Assembly: GCA_947625555.1 (NCBI GenBank)
Contig: CANQOT010000011.1
Coordinates: 1-50,832, forward strand
Origin: an uncultured Clostridia bacterium
GTDB lineage: Bacteria; Bacillota; Clostridia; Christensenellales; Borkfalkiaceae
DNA length: 50,832 nt
Reading direction: 5' to 3'
Below are positions 1 to 8,822 of this stretch, in pieces; position 1 is the stretch's first letter, and each line of letters starts with the position of its first letter. Below the pieces are notes generated by a model. The model made no database searches, had not been told where the DNA came from, and worked only from the letters and a program-made list of their open reading frames with translations. The position numbers were made by a program, and so were the translations under genes.

Positions 1-714
1 GGGAAGCATACCCAAAGAGGTTATATGCACCCGCTGTCGGGACTGATGTTCTGCGCAGACTGCGGCGCGAAAATGCGACTCGGTTGGAATACGACGTACA
101 TAAAACGGCTCGGAAGAGAAAACACGTATTTCAACTTCAACTGCGGCACGAAATCGCGCATGGGCTCTTCTGCCTGTTTCAGTCACTTCATCACCGTCCC
201 CGTTCTGGAACAACTCGTCAAAAACGACATTGCCGCAAAAGCCGAGATGATTATAGGACATGAAACGGAGTTCAAACAGCGGTATCTTGAACGGCAGGCG
301 GCGCTTGCAGACAAGAACCAAGCGGACGTGAAGAAAGAACTTCGCAGAGCGGAGAAGCGCGTGACCGAACTCGACAAACTCATCGAAGCGGCGTTTGAGG
401 AAAAGGTCGCGGGCAAGATTCCCGAAAGCGTGTGCGTGAAGCTGATCGAAAAGTACACCGACGAACAGACGGGACTGAAAGAGAAAATCACTTCTCTTTC
501 TGCGGGGCTTGCGGAAGTGGCGCAGGCAAAGACGGATGTGGACGAATTTATCCGCAGACTGAAACTGTATTTCAACTCGCCCACGCTCACCCGCGAAATG
601 TGCCTTGCTCTCTTCGACAGGCTGATCATCGGCGGCAAAGAAACGGTTACGGGCAAACCGCAGGAAGTCCATATCTACTACAAGATAGACATAGACTCGG
701 TACTCACCCCGTAA
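1..714 (+). CDS. Large serine recombinase, C-terminal part (cut by window edge)
   Basis: The reading frame is open from base 1 through the first ATG at 25, so the gene begins outside the window. What remains is the C-terminal part of a large serine recombinase of the TnpX type, which excises and integrates mobile elements by serine-mediated strand exchange. The phrase GLMFCADCGAKM followed by a second Cys pair (ACFSH region) is the recombinase zinc ribbon. It is followed by a long charged coiled coil and a C-terminal block (RLIIGGKETVTGKPQEVHIYY) typical of the DUF4368-type tail. A second recombinase remnant follows 25 bp after the stop, as in elements with tandem recombinases. The catalytic serine domain cannot be seen here. 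Confidence 0.85.
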   Translation, partial: GKHTQRGYMHPLSGLMFCADCGAKMRLGWNTTYIKRLGRENTYFNFNCGTKSRMGSSACFSHFITVPVLEQLVKNDIAAKAEMIIGHETEFKQRYLERQAALADKNQADVKKELRRAEKRVTELDKLIEAAFEEKVAGKIPESVCVKLIEKYTDEQTGLKEKITSLSAGLAEVAQAKTDVDEFIRRLKLYFNSPTLTREMCLALFDRLIIGGKETVTGKPQEVHIYYKIDIDSVLTP

Positions 715-738
715 CTCCCGCCGCACACCCCCGAATGA

Positions 739-1908
739 GCTTTATGTCCATTTAGCTTATCGGAAGGTATGAACCAATATTACAGCGCAGAGCTGTCACA
801 GAAGGTAACACGAGGGATGAGAGAAACGAGAAGCAAAGGGAACTTCCCCGGCGGCACGGTCATGTACGGCTACCGCGTCGTTGACAAGAAAGTAGTTATC
901 CACGAGGACGAAGCAAAAATCGTTCTCCGCATTTTCACCGACTATGCAAACGGCAAGCCCGGAAATGTCATTATAGACGAACTGAACGAGCAAGGTGTTC
1001 TTTATCACGGAAAGCCTTTCGCAAAAACAACGTTCTACCGTATGGTCGTCAACGAAAAATACGCGGGGATTTTCCGCCACGGAGATGAAGTCTATACGAA
1101 TATCTATCCCGCAATCGTACCTATGGAGATTTTCGAGATCGTCAGAGAAAAAGCCGAGAAAAACAAATACGGCAAGCATAAAGCGGGTGTCTGCTACCTG
1201 TTCAAGAATAAACTTACTTGCGGTTACTGCGGCAGACCCGTAGGGTCGGGGTCGGGAACTTCCAAGAGCGGAAAAGTCATGCGCTACTACCGATGCAATG
1301 GCAGAGGGACAAAACATGGCTGTCAGCTCCTACCCGTCCGCAAAGAACTGTTAGAAGAACTCGTCGTCAATGCCGTGCAGGAAGCATTGCAAAAGACCGA
1401 TTTGGAAGCACTCGCGGACGGGATTTTGGAACAAGGAAAGAAGATTGCCGAGGACTCGTCTGTTCTGAACTTGCTTACGACGGAATACGAAGAAACGACG
1501 CGGGCAATCGACAATCTTCTGCGGGCGGTAGAGCAAGGAATCTTCACCCAATCGACCAAAGATAGGTTGGAACAGTTAGAAGCACGAAAGACCGAACTTG
1601 AAACCAAAATAGCTTGCGAGAAGGCGCGGGCGTTGCAAATGATAACCAAAGAGCAAATATTGGAACACCTGCACGCAGCACTCAAACGAAGCCCGAAACA
1701 GTTGATATCCTATTTTGTCCGAAAAGTAGTCCTGTTCAACGACCACATAGATGTCTACTGTAAATCCATAGAAAATCATGATCCCGATGGCAATGACAGC
1801 CATCGGGAGTTTTCTTTTTATGAGGTAAAAATGACGGTAGAGATAGACCGACACACTTACGGCGGCGAGAAGGAGGAACAGACCTATGCAATCGCGCTCT
1901 GGATATAA
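739..1908 (+). pseudogene. Serine recombinase lacking its catalytic domain
   Basis: The product reads 379 residues from an ATG at 769, and the frame is open back to 739. The first residues (LSEGMNQYYSAELSQKV) match the junction just after the resolvase catalytic domain in large serine recombinases, so roughly 150 N-terminal residues with the catalytic serine are missing. Present are the recombinase domain (about residues 15-120), a zinc ribbon (C151, C154, C176, C185), a coiled coil (about 230-310) and the C-terminal arm. An in-frame TGA at 736 blocks any extension. A GGAAGG lies almost against the ATG, so a DNA-binding fragment could still be made, but it could not catalyse recombination. 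The gene ends 16 bp before the tRNA-Glu terminator. Confidence 0.75.
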
Positions 1909-1923
1909 AAACGCCAAAAAAGG

Positions 1924-1967
1924 GCAAAAAAAGACCCCAACAGAGCCTTTTTACGGGTTCTGTTGGG
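1924..1967 (-). terminator. Terminator of tRNA-Glu
   Basis: On the minus strand a 9-bp stem (CCCAACAGA/TCTGTTGGG) is followed by a run of seven T. It lies just after the CCA end of tRNA-Glu and converges with the end of the recombinase remnant. Confidence 0.8.
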
Positions 1968-1974
1968 TTCCGAT

Positions 1975-2049
1975 TGGTGACCTTGCCGGGAATCGAACCC
2001 GGGATTGCGCCGTGAGAGGGCGCCGTCTTAACCGCTTGACCACAAGGCC
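1975..2049 (-). tRNA. tRNA-Glu(CTC)
   Basis: A full cloverleaf can be drawn. The acceptor GGCCTTG pairs with CAAGGTC (one G-U), and the D arm is GTC/GAC. The anticodon stem GCGCC/GGCGC encloses the loop CTCTCAC, giving anticodon CTC. The T arm is CCGGG/CCCGG with loop TTCGATT. The discriminator is A and CCA is encoded. The nearest promoter lies upstream of a degenerate second copy at about 2140-2197, so the intact gene is probably transcribed through that copy. Confidence 0.93.
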
Positions 2050-2129
2050 GATTTCTATTCTATTTCGATTCCCTCTTGCCGGGAATACTTCGCGCGTTGC
2101 GCTCGTGCCGCCCTTGGAACATATCGGAA

Positions 2130-2197
2130 CCTGCGGGCGGGGCGAACCCGGGATTGCGCCGTGAGAGGGCGCTTATCTTACGCTTGACCACAAGGCC
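2130..2197 (-). pseudogene. Degenerate tRNA-Glu copy
   Basis: The 5' acceptor half, the anticodon arm and the 5' half of the T arm match the intact tRNA-Glu at 1975-2049. The D loop is shortened. After TTCG the sequence diverges and can form neither the T stem nor the acceptor stem. No CCA end is present. It sits directly behind the only good promoter, ahead of the intact gene, so it appears to be a damaged duplicate in a former tandem pair. Confidence 0.75.
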
Positions 2198-2218
2198 GCT
2201 TTCTTTAATTGCTTGATG

Positions 2219-2247
2219 ATTATAACATAGATCGGAAAATCTTGCAA
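2219..2247 (-). promoter_or_regulatory. Promoter of the tRNA-Glu unit
   Basis: On the minus strand TTGCAA (2242-2247) and TATAAT (2219-2224) are separated by 17 bp. It points into the degenerate tRNA-Glu copy and then the intact one. Bases 2248-2570 between this promoter and that of tRNA-Pro hold no gene that I can support. Confidence 0.8.
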
Positions 2248-2579
2248 CAAATTTTGCGGGTGTCCCGTAAAAATTTTTCCGAAAGCATAAAAAATGACAT
2301 CCGCCTGTGCCGCACTTCGAAAAAGTGTTAACCCGCTTCTCGCAGGTGGGTACGCAGCGTGCAAACTTCAGACTTTCCGTATTCTCGTACAGACCTTGCC
2401 TAGTTTGCGCGACGTGCGTTCCCGAAAGTTCATTGTGGATCACGCGTTTTCCCGAACTCCGTACACCGCAGGTGTCATATTCAGTATAGCAATTTGAAAG
2501 AAAAAAGGCAAGGGTGCGAAAAGATTTTTCCCCAGGAAATTTCAGGCAAAAATTTTTCGTCGAATGGAAGAAAAAACAC

Positions 2580-2607
2580 TTGACACTTTCGGAAATTTCT
2601 ATATAAT
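2580..2607 (+). promoter_or_regulatory. Promoter of tRNA-Pro(AGG)
   Basis: TTGACA (2580-2585) and a perfect TATAAT (2602-2607) are separated by 16 bp. The expected transcript start is about 9 bp before the tRNA. The gene is therefore equipped for expression despite its unusual sequence. Confidence 0.85.
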
Positions 2608-2622
2608 AAGAAATGCTTTCAT

Positions 2623-2699
2623 TGAGGTGTAGCGCAGTTTGGTAGCGCGCTTGGTTAGGGACCAAGAGGTCGTGGGTTCAAGTCCCGTCACCTCAGCCA
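2623..2699 (+). tRNA. Atypical tRNA-Pro(AGG)
   Basis: The cloverleaf is complete: acceptor TGAGGTG/CACCTCA, D stem GCGC/GCGC, anticodon stem CTTGG/CCAAG with loop TTAGGGA (anticodon AGG), T stem GTGGG/CCCGT, and encoded CCA. The body differs from the tRNA-Pro(CGG) at 6437-6513 at only two inner positions, one of them the wobble base. The acceptor starts with U1-A72 and the discriminator is G73. Bacterial tRNA-Pro normally has C1-G72 and A73, which are identity elements for prolyl-tRNA synthetase. An A34 proline tRNA is also rare in bacteria. It has a strong promoter and a terminator, so it is probably expressed. What amino acid it carries is open. Confidence 0.88.
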
Positions 2700-2705
2700 C
2701 ATTGG

Positions 2706-2755
2706 GATAATTCGAACTTTTTTGTAATTCGCAAAACGTTCGGATTATCTTTTTC
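2706..2755 (+). terminator. Terminator of tRNA-Pro(AGG)
   Basis: A 12-bp stem (GATAATTCGAAC with GTTCGGATTATC, one G-U) and a 20-nt loop are followed by TTTTT, six bases after the CCA end. Confidence 0.85.
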
Positions 2756-2789
2756 TATGGAAGAGTTCAAAAACTCCAAAATATAAAGA

Positions 2790-2827
2790 CAGGCGGGAGC
2801 GAATCGCTCCCGCCTGCGCCGTTTTTT
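2790..2827 (+). terminator. Strong hairpin terminator
   Basis: A perfect 12-bp stem (CAGGCGGGAGCG and its complement) with loop AAT is followed by GCGCCG and six T. It lies between the tRNA-Pro unit and the convergent mobilization genes and may insulate the two. Confidence 0.75.
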
Positions 2828-2930
2828 AGGTTTATGACATTCGGCTCAACCTTTCTCTGATTATCTTTCCTAAAATTTCTATAAACCGCTCTTATTTGTG
2901 CGGATAACCCTTTCGGGTGTCCCTATGGGT

Positions 2931-3116
2931 TCAACGGGACTCTTTTTTCGTTTCTGTTTTATTTAATTGTCGTTCAGCCGTCCATTCGGCTAAATTTCTC
3001 TTGCCTTCCTCCGTCGAAAGATAGTTACGGATGATCGGCAAAAGTACCCGTGCCAACGATTTCAGCTTCTCGTCCGAGATGCCGCAGTCGTCGGTTCCCT
3101 CGCGCCGCTCTGCCAT
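2931..3116 (-). CDS. Small protein downstream of the relaxase
   Basis: This is a 61-residue charged protein starting MAERREGTDDCGISDEKL and ending in a Lys/Arg-rich tail. A stop codon sits directly before the ATG, which fixes the start. The AGGAGG motif lies about 19 bp upstream, further than usual. It follows the relaxase gene by 43 bp on the same strand and is probably co-transcribed. I do not recognise the family. Its length and position suggest an accessory protein of the mobilizable element. Confidence 0.6.
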   Translation of the reverse strand: MAERREGTDDCGISDEKLKSLARVLLPIIRNYLSTEEGKRNLAEWTAERQLNKTETKKESR

Positions 3117-3159
3117 TTATTGTTCGATAAGATTTCCTCCTTATAGATTTATGAAGTTG

Positions 3160-4137
3160 TCATTTTCCGTCCTTGCCGCTGTGATTGCTCTTGGCGGGCG
3201 TGTAGTACGCGGCGGGATTGAGCTTTCGTCTGGAACGATCAAGCAATTCCTTAAACTCGTCGGGATAGGCTCGGCTTATTTCAAGAAGTGTTTCCCGCGC
3301 GCTCTCGTTCTCCTTGCTCCGCTTGTCTGCCGCCCGCCATTGCTCGAAGAGAGAATGAATTTCTTTATAGGCTCTCTCCTGCTCTATGCGATAAGCGGCA
3401 TTGTCTGTGCGAAGGTCTTTGATCTCCTGTTCGGCATCCTTTCTTTTCCTCGGTGTGGGCTTGTCCGCTTCTCCACCGACCTGTTCATGGATCCCCGCAA
3501 GATACTCGCTCGCTTCCCGCTCGGCATTTGCCCTTGTCGTTTTCGCTCTTGCTTCGGCGCGCTCAATGATCGTTTTGGCTTTGAACTCCGCCGTGTCGAT
3601 ATGCTTCGCATGACTTCCTTCCTTGCCTCGTTCCAAGTTCCATTTCTTTCCAATCTTCTCGTGGAAGTCTGTCTGCAACTCCCGCAAACTCGCGCGGGTG
3701 AACAGCTGCTTTGCGCTTAACGTGTTGTCCACGATGGGAATGAGGTTGAGATGTAAGTGCGGCGTGGTTTCGTCCATGTGAACGACGGCGGAGATGATAT
3801 TTTCTCTCCCGTATTTCTCGGCAAAATACTCCGTCACATCCTCGAAGAATTGTTGTTTCTCCCACGAAGTAAGCGTTTGGAAGAAATCTCCGTCCGAGCC
3901 GATGATAAAGGAACACATCAGAACGGCGTCGCTTCTGACTTTCCGTTTCAGAGGGAGAGTAGCGATCCTCTCGTTGATGTATTTCATATAGCCACCTTTG
4001 GGCATAGCGGTGTGATAATTGTAACGTGTTCTTTTCAGGTCGATCTGCGGATTGTCGGGGTTATAATTCTCGTCCCGTTCGTTCTCCGTTTCTATCGGCG
4101 TTACGTTGTCCCGCTTCTTGTTGTTGTACTTCTTCAT
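3160..4137 (-). CDS. MobV-type relaxase (plasmid recombination/Mob family)
   Basis: Relaxases of this family nick oriT and lead a DNA strand into a conjugative pore supplied by another element. Motif III, HxDETTPHxHL, is clear (H120, D122, E123, H127, H129). The block NPQIDLKRTRYNYH corresponds to the usual NPDID...NY segment. In the family member MobM a histidine in an HNER-like motif just before that block is the nicking nucleophile. Here the aligned residues read TENER, so the histidine appears to be replaced by glutamate. The C-terminal half is a charged coiled coil. I chose the ATG at 4137. A TTG at 4149 is also possible, and the AGGAGG at 4167-4172 is far from both. The oriT lies about 110 bp upstream. 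Confidence 0.85.
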   Translation of the reverse strand: MKKYNNKKRDNVTPIETENERDENYNPDNPQIDLKRTRYNYHTAMPKGGYMKYINERIATLPLKRKVRSDAVLMCSFIIGSDGDFFQTLTSWEKQQFFEDVTEYFAEKYGRENIISAVVHMDETTPHLHLNLIPIVDNTLSAKQLFTRASLRELQTDFHEKIGKKWNLERGKEGSHAKHIDTAEFKAKTIIERAEARAKTTRANAEREASEYLAGIHEQVGGEADKPTPRKRKDAEQEIKDLRTDNAAYRIEQERAYKEIHSLFEQWRAADKRSKENESARETLLEISRAYPDEFKELLDRSRRKLNPAAYYTPAKSNHSGKDGK

Positions 4138-4247
4138 TGTGCAAATCAAATAAGATATAGTTGTTTCCTCCTAAAAATTTTGTCTTGGTTTTCCCGCCGA
4201 AATAAGCCTCGCAGAGCACACGGAACTTATGGAGCAGAGCGCAATAA

Positions 4248-4263
4248 GTATAGTGTGCTATAC
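4248..4263 (+). other. Putative oriT of the MobV relaxase
   Basis: The stretch AGTATAGTGTGCTATAC contains the inverted repeat GTATAG/CTATAC around TGTG. It closely matches the pMV158/MobM oriT core, AGTATAGTGTGTTATAC, whose nick follows GTGTG. The predicted nick is between 4257 and 4258 on the + strand. As in that plasmid family, it lies just upstream of the relaxase gene. The related Tn4451 family carries the same kind of site. Confidence 0.8.
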
Positions 4264-4481
4264 CTATGGTATAGACGCTCGTTCGGCGGGTTGGTTTTGC
4301 TTCCCGTTTGCTTGCCGTCGATGCTTCCTCGGCAGTCATCTTTTGTTTCCGTTTTTACGATGTGTTCTCGACGTTTTTTCCTCCTTGATTTCGTGTTTTT
4401 GCCGCTGTTTACCGACTGCGACGAAAGTCATTTGTTCTGCATTGGAAACACCTCCATAAAAAGATTTTTTGGTACAGAAAA

Positions 4482-4510
4482 GCGAGGGAAAAAATCTCTA
4501 CCTCGCTTTA
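4482..4510. other. Hairpin in the gene-poor segment upstream of the relaxase
   Basis: AAAGCGAGG and CCTCGCTTT can pair over a 12-nt loop. On the minus strand the stem is followed by a short TTTTC, so it could terminate or attenuate a transcript coming from the promoter at 4968-4996. Bases 4511-4960 hold no gene that I can support; the reading frames there lack ribosome binding sites and recognisable products. Confidence 0.45.
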
Positions 4511-4967
4511 TGATCTGAAAGCAGGCGCGGAAAGACGCTTGCCCAAATCGTTAAAGTTGTATGCTCCCCCGTGGGAAGAGGAATATTGTCTACCACTTAT
4601 CGAACCGATGAATGCCCGATTTTCATTTTACGGGAAGAAGCCGCCTCCTATATAAATAGCTCCATTTTTTTCCCGAAAATTTCACCATTTCGGAAGATTT
4701 CCGAAAAAATTGTATGACAATAAAACTGCCCTCATCGCCGCGCGTTCCCGAACGAAAAAGACCATGCTTCTGCCAAGTGTTTGCTCCGAAAGCAAACACT
4801 TTCCCTGTCCTTTTCCAAGCCGTTCAAAAAACGCAAAGCTCGGCTCACCGATAGGCAACAGCCCATCGAAAACACTCCCGCCGCCATGATTGGTAGCAGG
4901 AAAACACCGCCAAAACACGGCTCACTGGATATTAAGCCGCTCTATTCTGCGACTTTCCGATATGCTT

Positions 4968-4996
4968 ATTATATCATACTCACATCCGCTTGTCAA
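4968..4996 (-). promoter_or_regulatory. Strong promoter upstream of the mobilization module
   Basis: TTGACA (4991-4996) and TATAAT (4968-4973) on the minus strand are separated by 17 bp. Transcription would start near 4961 and cross about 820 bases, including the oriT, before the relaxase. A sequence resembling the Firmicutes LexA box, CGAACGAATGTTTG (5004-5017), lies 7 bp upstream of the -35; it has one mismatch to CGAAC-N4-GTTCG. Confidence 0.7.
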
Positions 4997-5024
4997 CAAA
5001 AAACGAACGAATGTTTGTTATTTA

Positions 5025-5501
5025 TTAAAATTTTTTTATGAGGTCTTTATACTTCTCGATTGGTTTTTCCCATATTCCACCATATTGGTCCATCATGGAG
5101 ATGGTCAATATACTGCGATAAGGGCAGACAATAGTCAAGCATCGATCATTAAACGTCGCCTGCCAAATGCAACTAGAACGGTAAAGGTCGTTCGTGATTT
5201 GTGGATTACGGGACATAAATTCCTCAAAATAGATGCACATTACGTTCCTCGGCAGTTTTGAAACTAGCTCGTACGCGACGACAATACCGAGCGCGCGCAA
5301 CACCTCGTCGTTCCTTTTCTTGAGCTGCGACGCGATCTTCGGGATAAACCGCTCTTCCGCGAATTGTCCCGCCGCCATCTCCACGCGCTTTGCGATCTTC
5401 TCCTGCTCCGCAAAATACTTTTCATAACTTGCTTGACTCAGGGCTCGGGCGTGATCATTCTTCGCCGCTCCTTTTCTGCTATAAGACGGCAATAGAGCCA
5501 T
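5025..5501 (-). CDS. Hypothetical protein, 158 residues
   Basis: I do not recognise the family. The N-terminal half is charged and likely helical (residues about 10-75, rich in Lys, Glu and Ala). The C-terminal half carries several cysteines and aromatic residues and ends YKDLIKKF. No signal peptide or membrane segment is evident. No good ribosome binding site precedes the ATG. The gene lies between the mobilization module and a frameshifted remnant, so it may be accessory cargo. Confidence 0.5.
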   Translation of the reverse strand: MALLPSYSRKGAAKNDHARALSQASYEKYFAEQEKIAKRVEMAAGQFAEERFIPKIASQLKKRNDEVLRALGIVVAYELVSKLPRNVMCIYFEEFMSRNPQITNDLYRSSCIWQATFNDRCLTIVCPYRSILTISMMDQYGGIWEKPIEKYKDLIKKF

Positions 5502-5556
5502 ATAAAAATGTCCGCATTGTCGTACCCTTGCGTGTTATATATAAGTAGGTAATACT

Positions 5557-5750
5557 ATGGACGAAATCAAAAGTAAACATATTGATTTAATTCAAAGCAA
5601 TCTTTTAGTTCTAAAGTTTATTATGCAGAGGTTTATATTTACTTTGCCCTTTTCGAGGATCGAACAAACTGGGGCTGCAGGACTGATATCTCGACGGAAA
5701 CGATACTTGAGTTAGGCACAAAATACAAAATTGAAAGAAAAATTCTTTAA
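5557..5750 (+). pseudogene. Frameshifted remnant of a small protein gene
   Basis: The first frame begins MDEIKSKHIDLIQS, which resembles the N-terminus of a small membrane protein family common in bacteria, and then degenerates. From about 5608 another frame gives a protein-like C-terminal segment (KVYYAEVYIYFALFEDRTNW onward) that runs to a TAA at 5748. That second frame has no start of its own, because TGA closes it upstream. A deletion or frameshift near 5600 is the simplest explanation. Confidence 0.5.
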
Positions 5751-5769
5751 AATTTGAGGGGAGAGTAAC

Positions 5770-6129
5770 ATGTCAAAGATAAATGTCGTAATTGCGGGTG
5801 ACTACGAAGGGAAAGCATTGATTAAATCCGGAAACAATATATCCATACTTATTGGCGGCACATTTCTAAGTTCATCAACGATCCTGCTTGATAGAAGCAC
5901 AGTAGAATCATATTCTGTAGTAGATGAGAATTATCGTAAGAGCGCAAAAAGCGCTGTCGGCAGAGGTCTTGTGGGCGGTTTCTTTTTGGGCCCTGCGGGC
6001 TTGCTTGCCGGATTAGGTGCAAAAAATAAAGGGACACATACCCTCCAAATCAATTTTAAGAACGGCAAAAAAAGTCTTATATTGGTAGATGATAAAATCA
6101 ACGTAGCTTTGATGAAAACACTTTTTTAG
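5770..6129 (+). CDS. Small glycine-zipper-like hypothetical protein
   Basis: The product is 119 residues and is preceded by a good ribosome binding site (GGGGAGAG, 5 bp before the ATG). The N-terminal half is beta-rich. Residues about 60-77 form a glycine-rich stretch (GRGLVGGFFLGPAGLLAGLG) like a glycine zipper or membrane hairpin. The tail is again beta-like and ends VALMKTLF. This layout recurs in small proteins of mobile regions in Clostridia, but I cannot assign a function. It lies 20 bp after the frameshifted remnant, and its codon use is AT-rich compared with the core genes. Confidence 0.75.
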   Translation: MSKINVVIAGDYEGKALIKSGNNISILIGGTFLSSSTILLDRSTVESYSVVDENYRKSAKSAVGRGLVGGFFLGPAGLLAGLGAKNKGTHTLQINFKNGKKSLILVDDKINVALMKTLF

Positions 6130-6402
6130 AATGTTAACTTGACTTGTCTCGACAACAAGACATAGATTTTTGCCCGTGTCTTGTTTTGTACTGTGAAGCG
6201 GTTTCCACAGACGCTTGCGTAATTGCGCATCCTCCACTTATTAGAAACTGCGGTGCCGAGATGAAAATCGGCGAGTAAAAATAGCAAATCGCTTTGCACG
6301 CATCGTCAATGTCCGAAATCGATGGCGTGCTAAAAAACGCCGATACCATGTCCGCGATACATATACTCATTGAGTTTGAAAAGATAGAGTTTTCGTTTAT
6401 AA
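6130..6402. other. Gene-poor stretch between accessory gene and tRNA-Pro
   Basis: A 78-codon frame on the minus strand (6134-6370) has no ribosome binding site and no recognisable product. I see no other signal here apart from the tRNA terminator that begins at 6403. Confidence 0.5.
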
Positions 6403-6437
6403 AAATATCCCGCTTGCAACAAGCATACGGGATATTT
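6403..6437 (-). terminator. Terminator of tRNA-Pro(CGG)
   Basis: A 10-bp stem, AAATATCCCG with CGGGATATTT, begins at the last base of the tRNA CCA end on the minus strand. Its descending arm ends in TTT followed by TTATAAA. Confidence 0.7.
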
Positions 6438-6513
6438 GGTCGAGGAGACGGGATTTGAACCCACGACCTCTTGGTCCCGAACCAAGCGCGCTACCAAACT
6501 GCGCTACTCCTCG
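6437..6513 (-). tRNA. tRNA-Pro(CGG)
   Basis: The acceptor CGAGGAG pairs with CTCCTCG and the discriminator is A, so the usual proline identity bases C1-G72 and A73 are present. The anticodon loop TTCGGGA gives CGG, the T loop is TTCAAAT, and CCA is encoded. It is nearly identical to the tRNA-Pro(AGG) at 2623-2699 but in the opposite orientation, so the two form long inverted repeats around the accessory genes. Confidence 0.95.
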
Positions 6514-6524
6514 ACGCGTCCCTT

Positions 6525-6553
6525 ATTATAGCAGATACTCCCCCCTTTTGCAA
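6525..6553 (-). promoter_or_regulatory. Promoter of tRNA-Pro(CGG)
   Basis: TTGCAA (6548-6553) and TATAAT (6525-6530) on the minus strand are separated by 17 bp, which puts the start about 5 bp before the tRNA. Confidence 0.8.
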
Positions 6554-6577
6554 GCATTTTCGCCGCAATTCTAAAAA

Positions 6578-8812
<2,235 letters not shown>

Positions 8813-8822
8813 GCACGCGACC

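Larger units (their letters stand above)
2931..5024. mobile_element. Remnant of a mobilizable element
   Basis: The relaxase, its oriT, a small downstream gene and a strong upstream promoter form a mobilization module. Tn4451-like elements combine such a module with a large serine recombinase, and recombinase fragments lie at 1-1908. Chromosomal tRNA genes separate the two parts, and no defined ends or direct repeats could be seen, so the boundaries given are only those of the recognisable content. GC content is below that of the flanking housekeeping genes. Confidence 0.5.

Noticed and set aside
1975-2197. tRNA-Glu duplication as an attachment site of an integrated element
   Set aside because: Site-specific integration normally duplicates the 3' end of a tRNA gene. 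Here the partial copy keeps the 5' part and loses the 3' end.
2060-2665. 201-codon frame on the minus strand
   Set aside because: It covers the degenerate tRNA-Glu, a tRNA promoter and part of tRNA-Pro, so it cannot be a real gene.
4061-4339. 92-codon frame on the minus strand across the oriT
   Set aside because: It overlaps the relaxase start in another frame, has no good ribosome binding site and includes the oriT palindrome.
4682-4918. 78-codon frame on the minus strand downstream of the strong promoter
   Set aside because: It starts at a GTG without a ribosome binding site, and no family was recognised. A leader peptide remains conceivable but unsupported.
6134-6370. 78-codon frame between the glycine-rich protein and tRNA-Pro
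   Set aside because: No ribosome binding site, no recognisable family, and low-complexity codon use.
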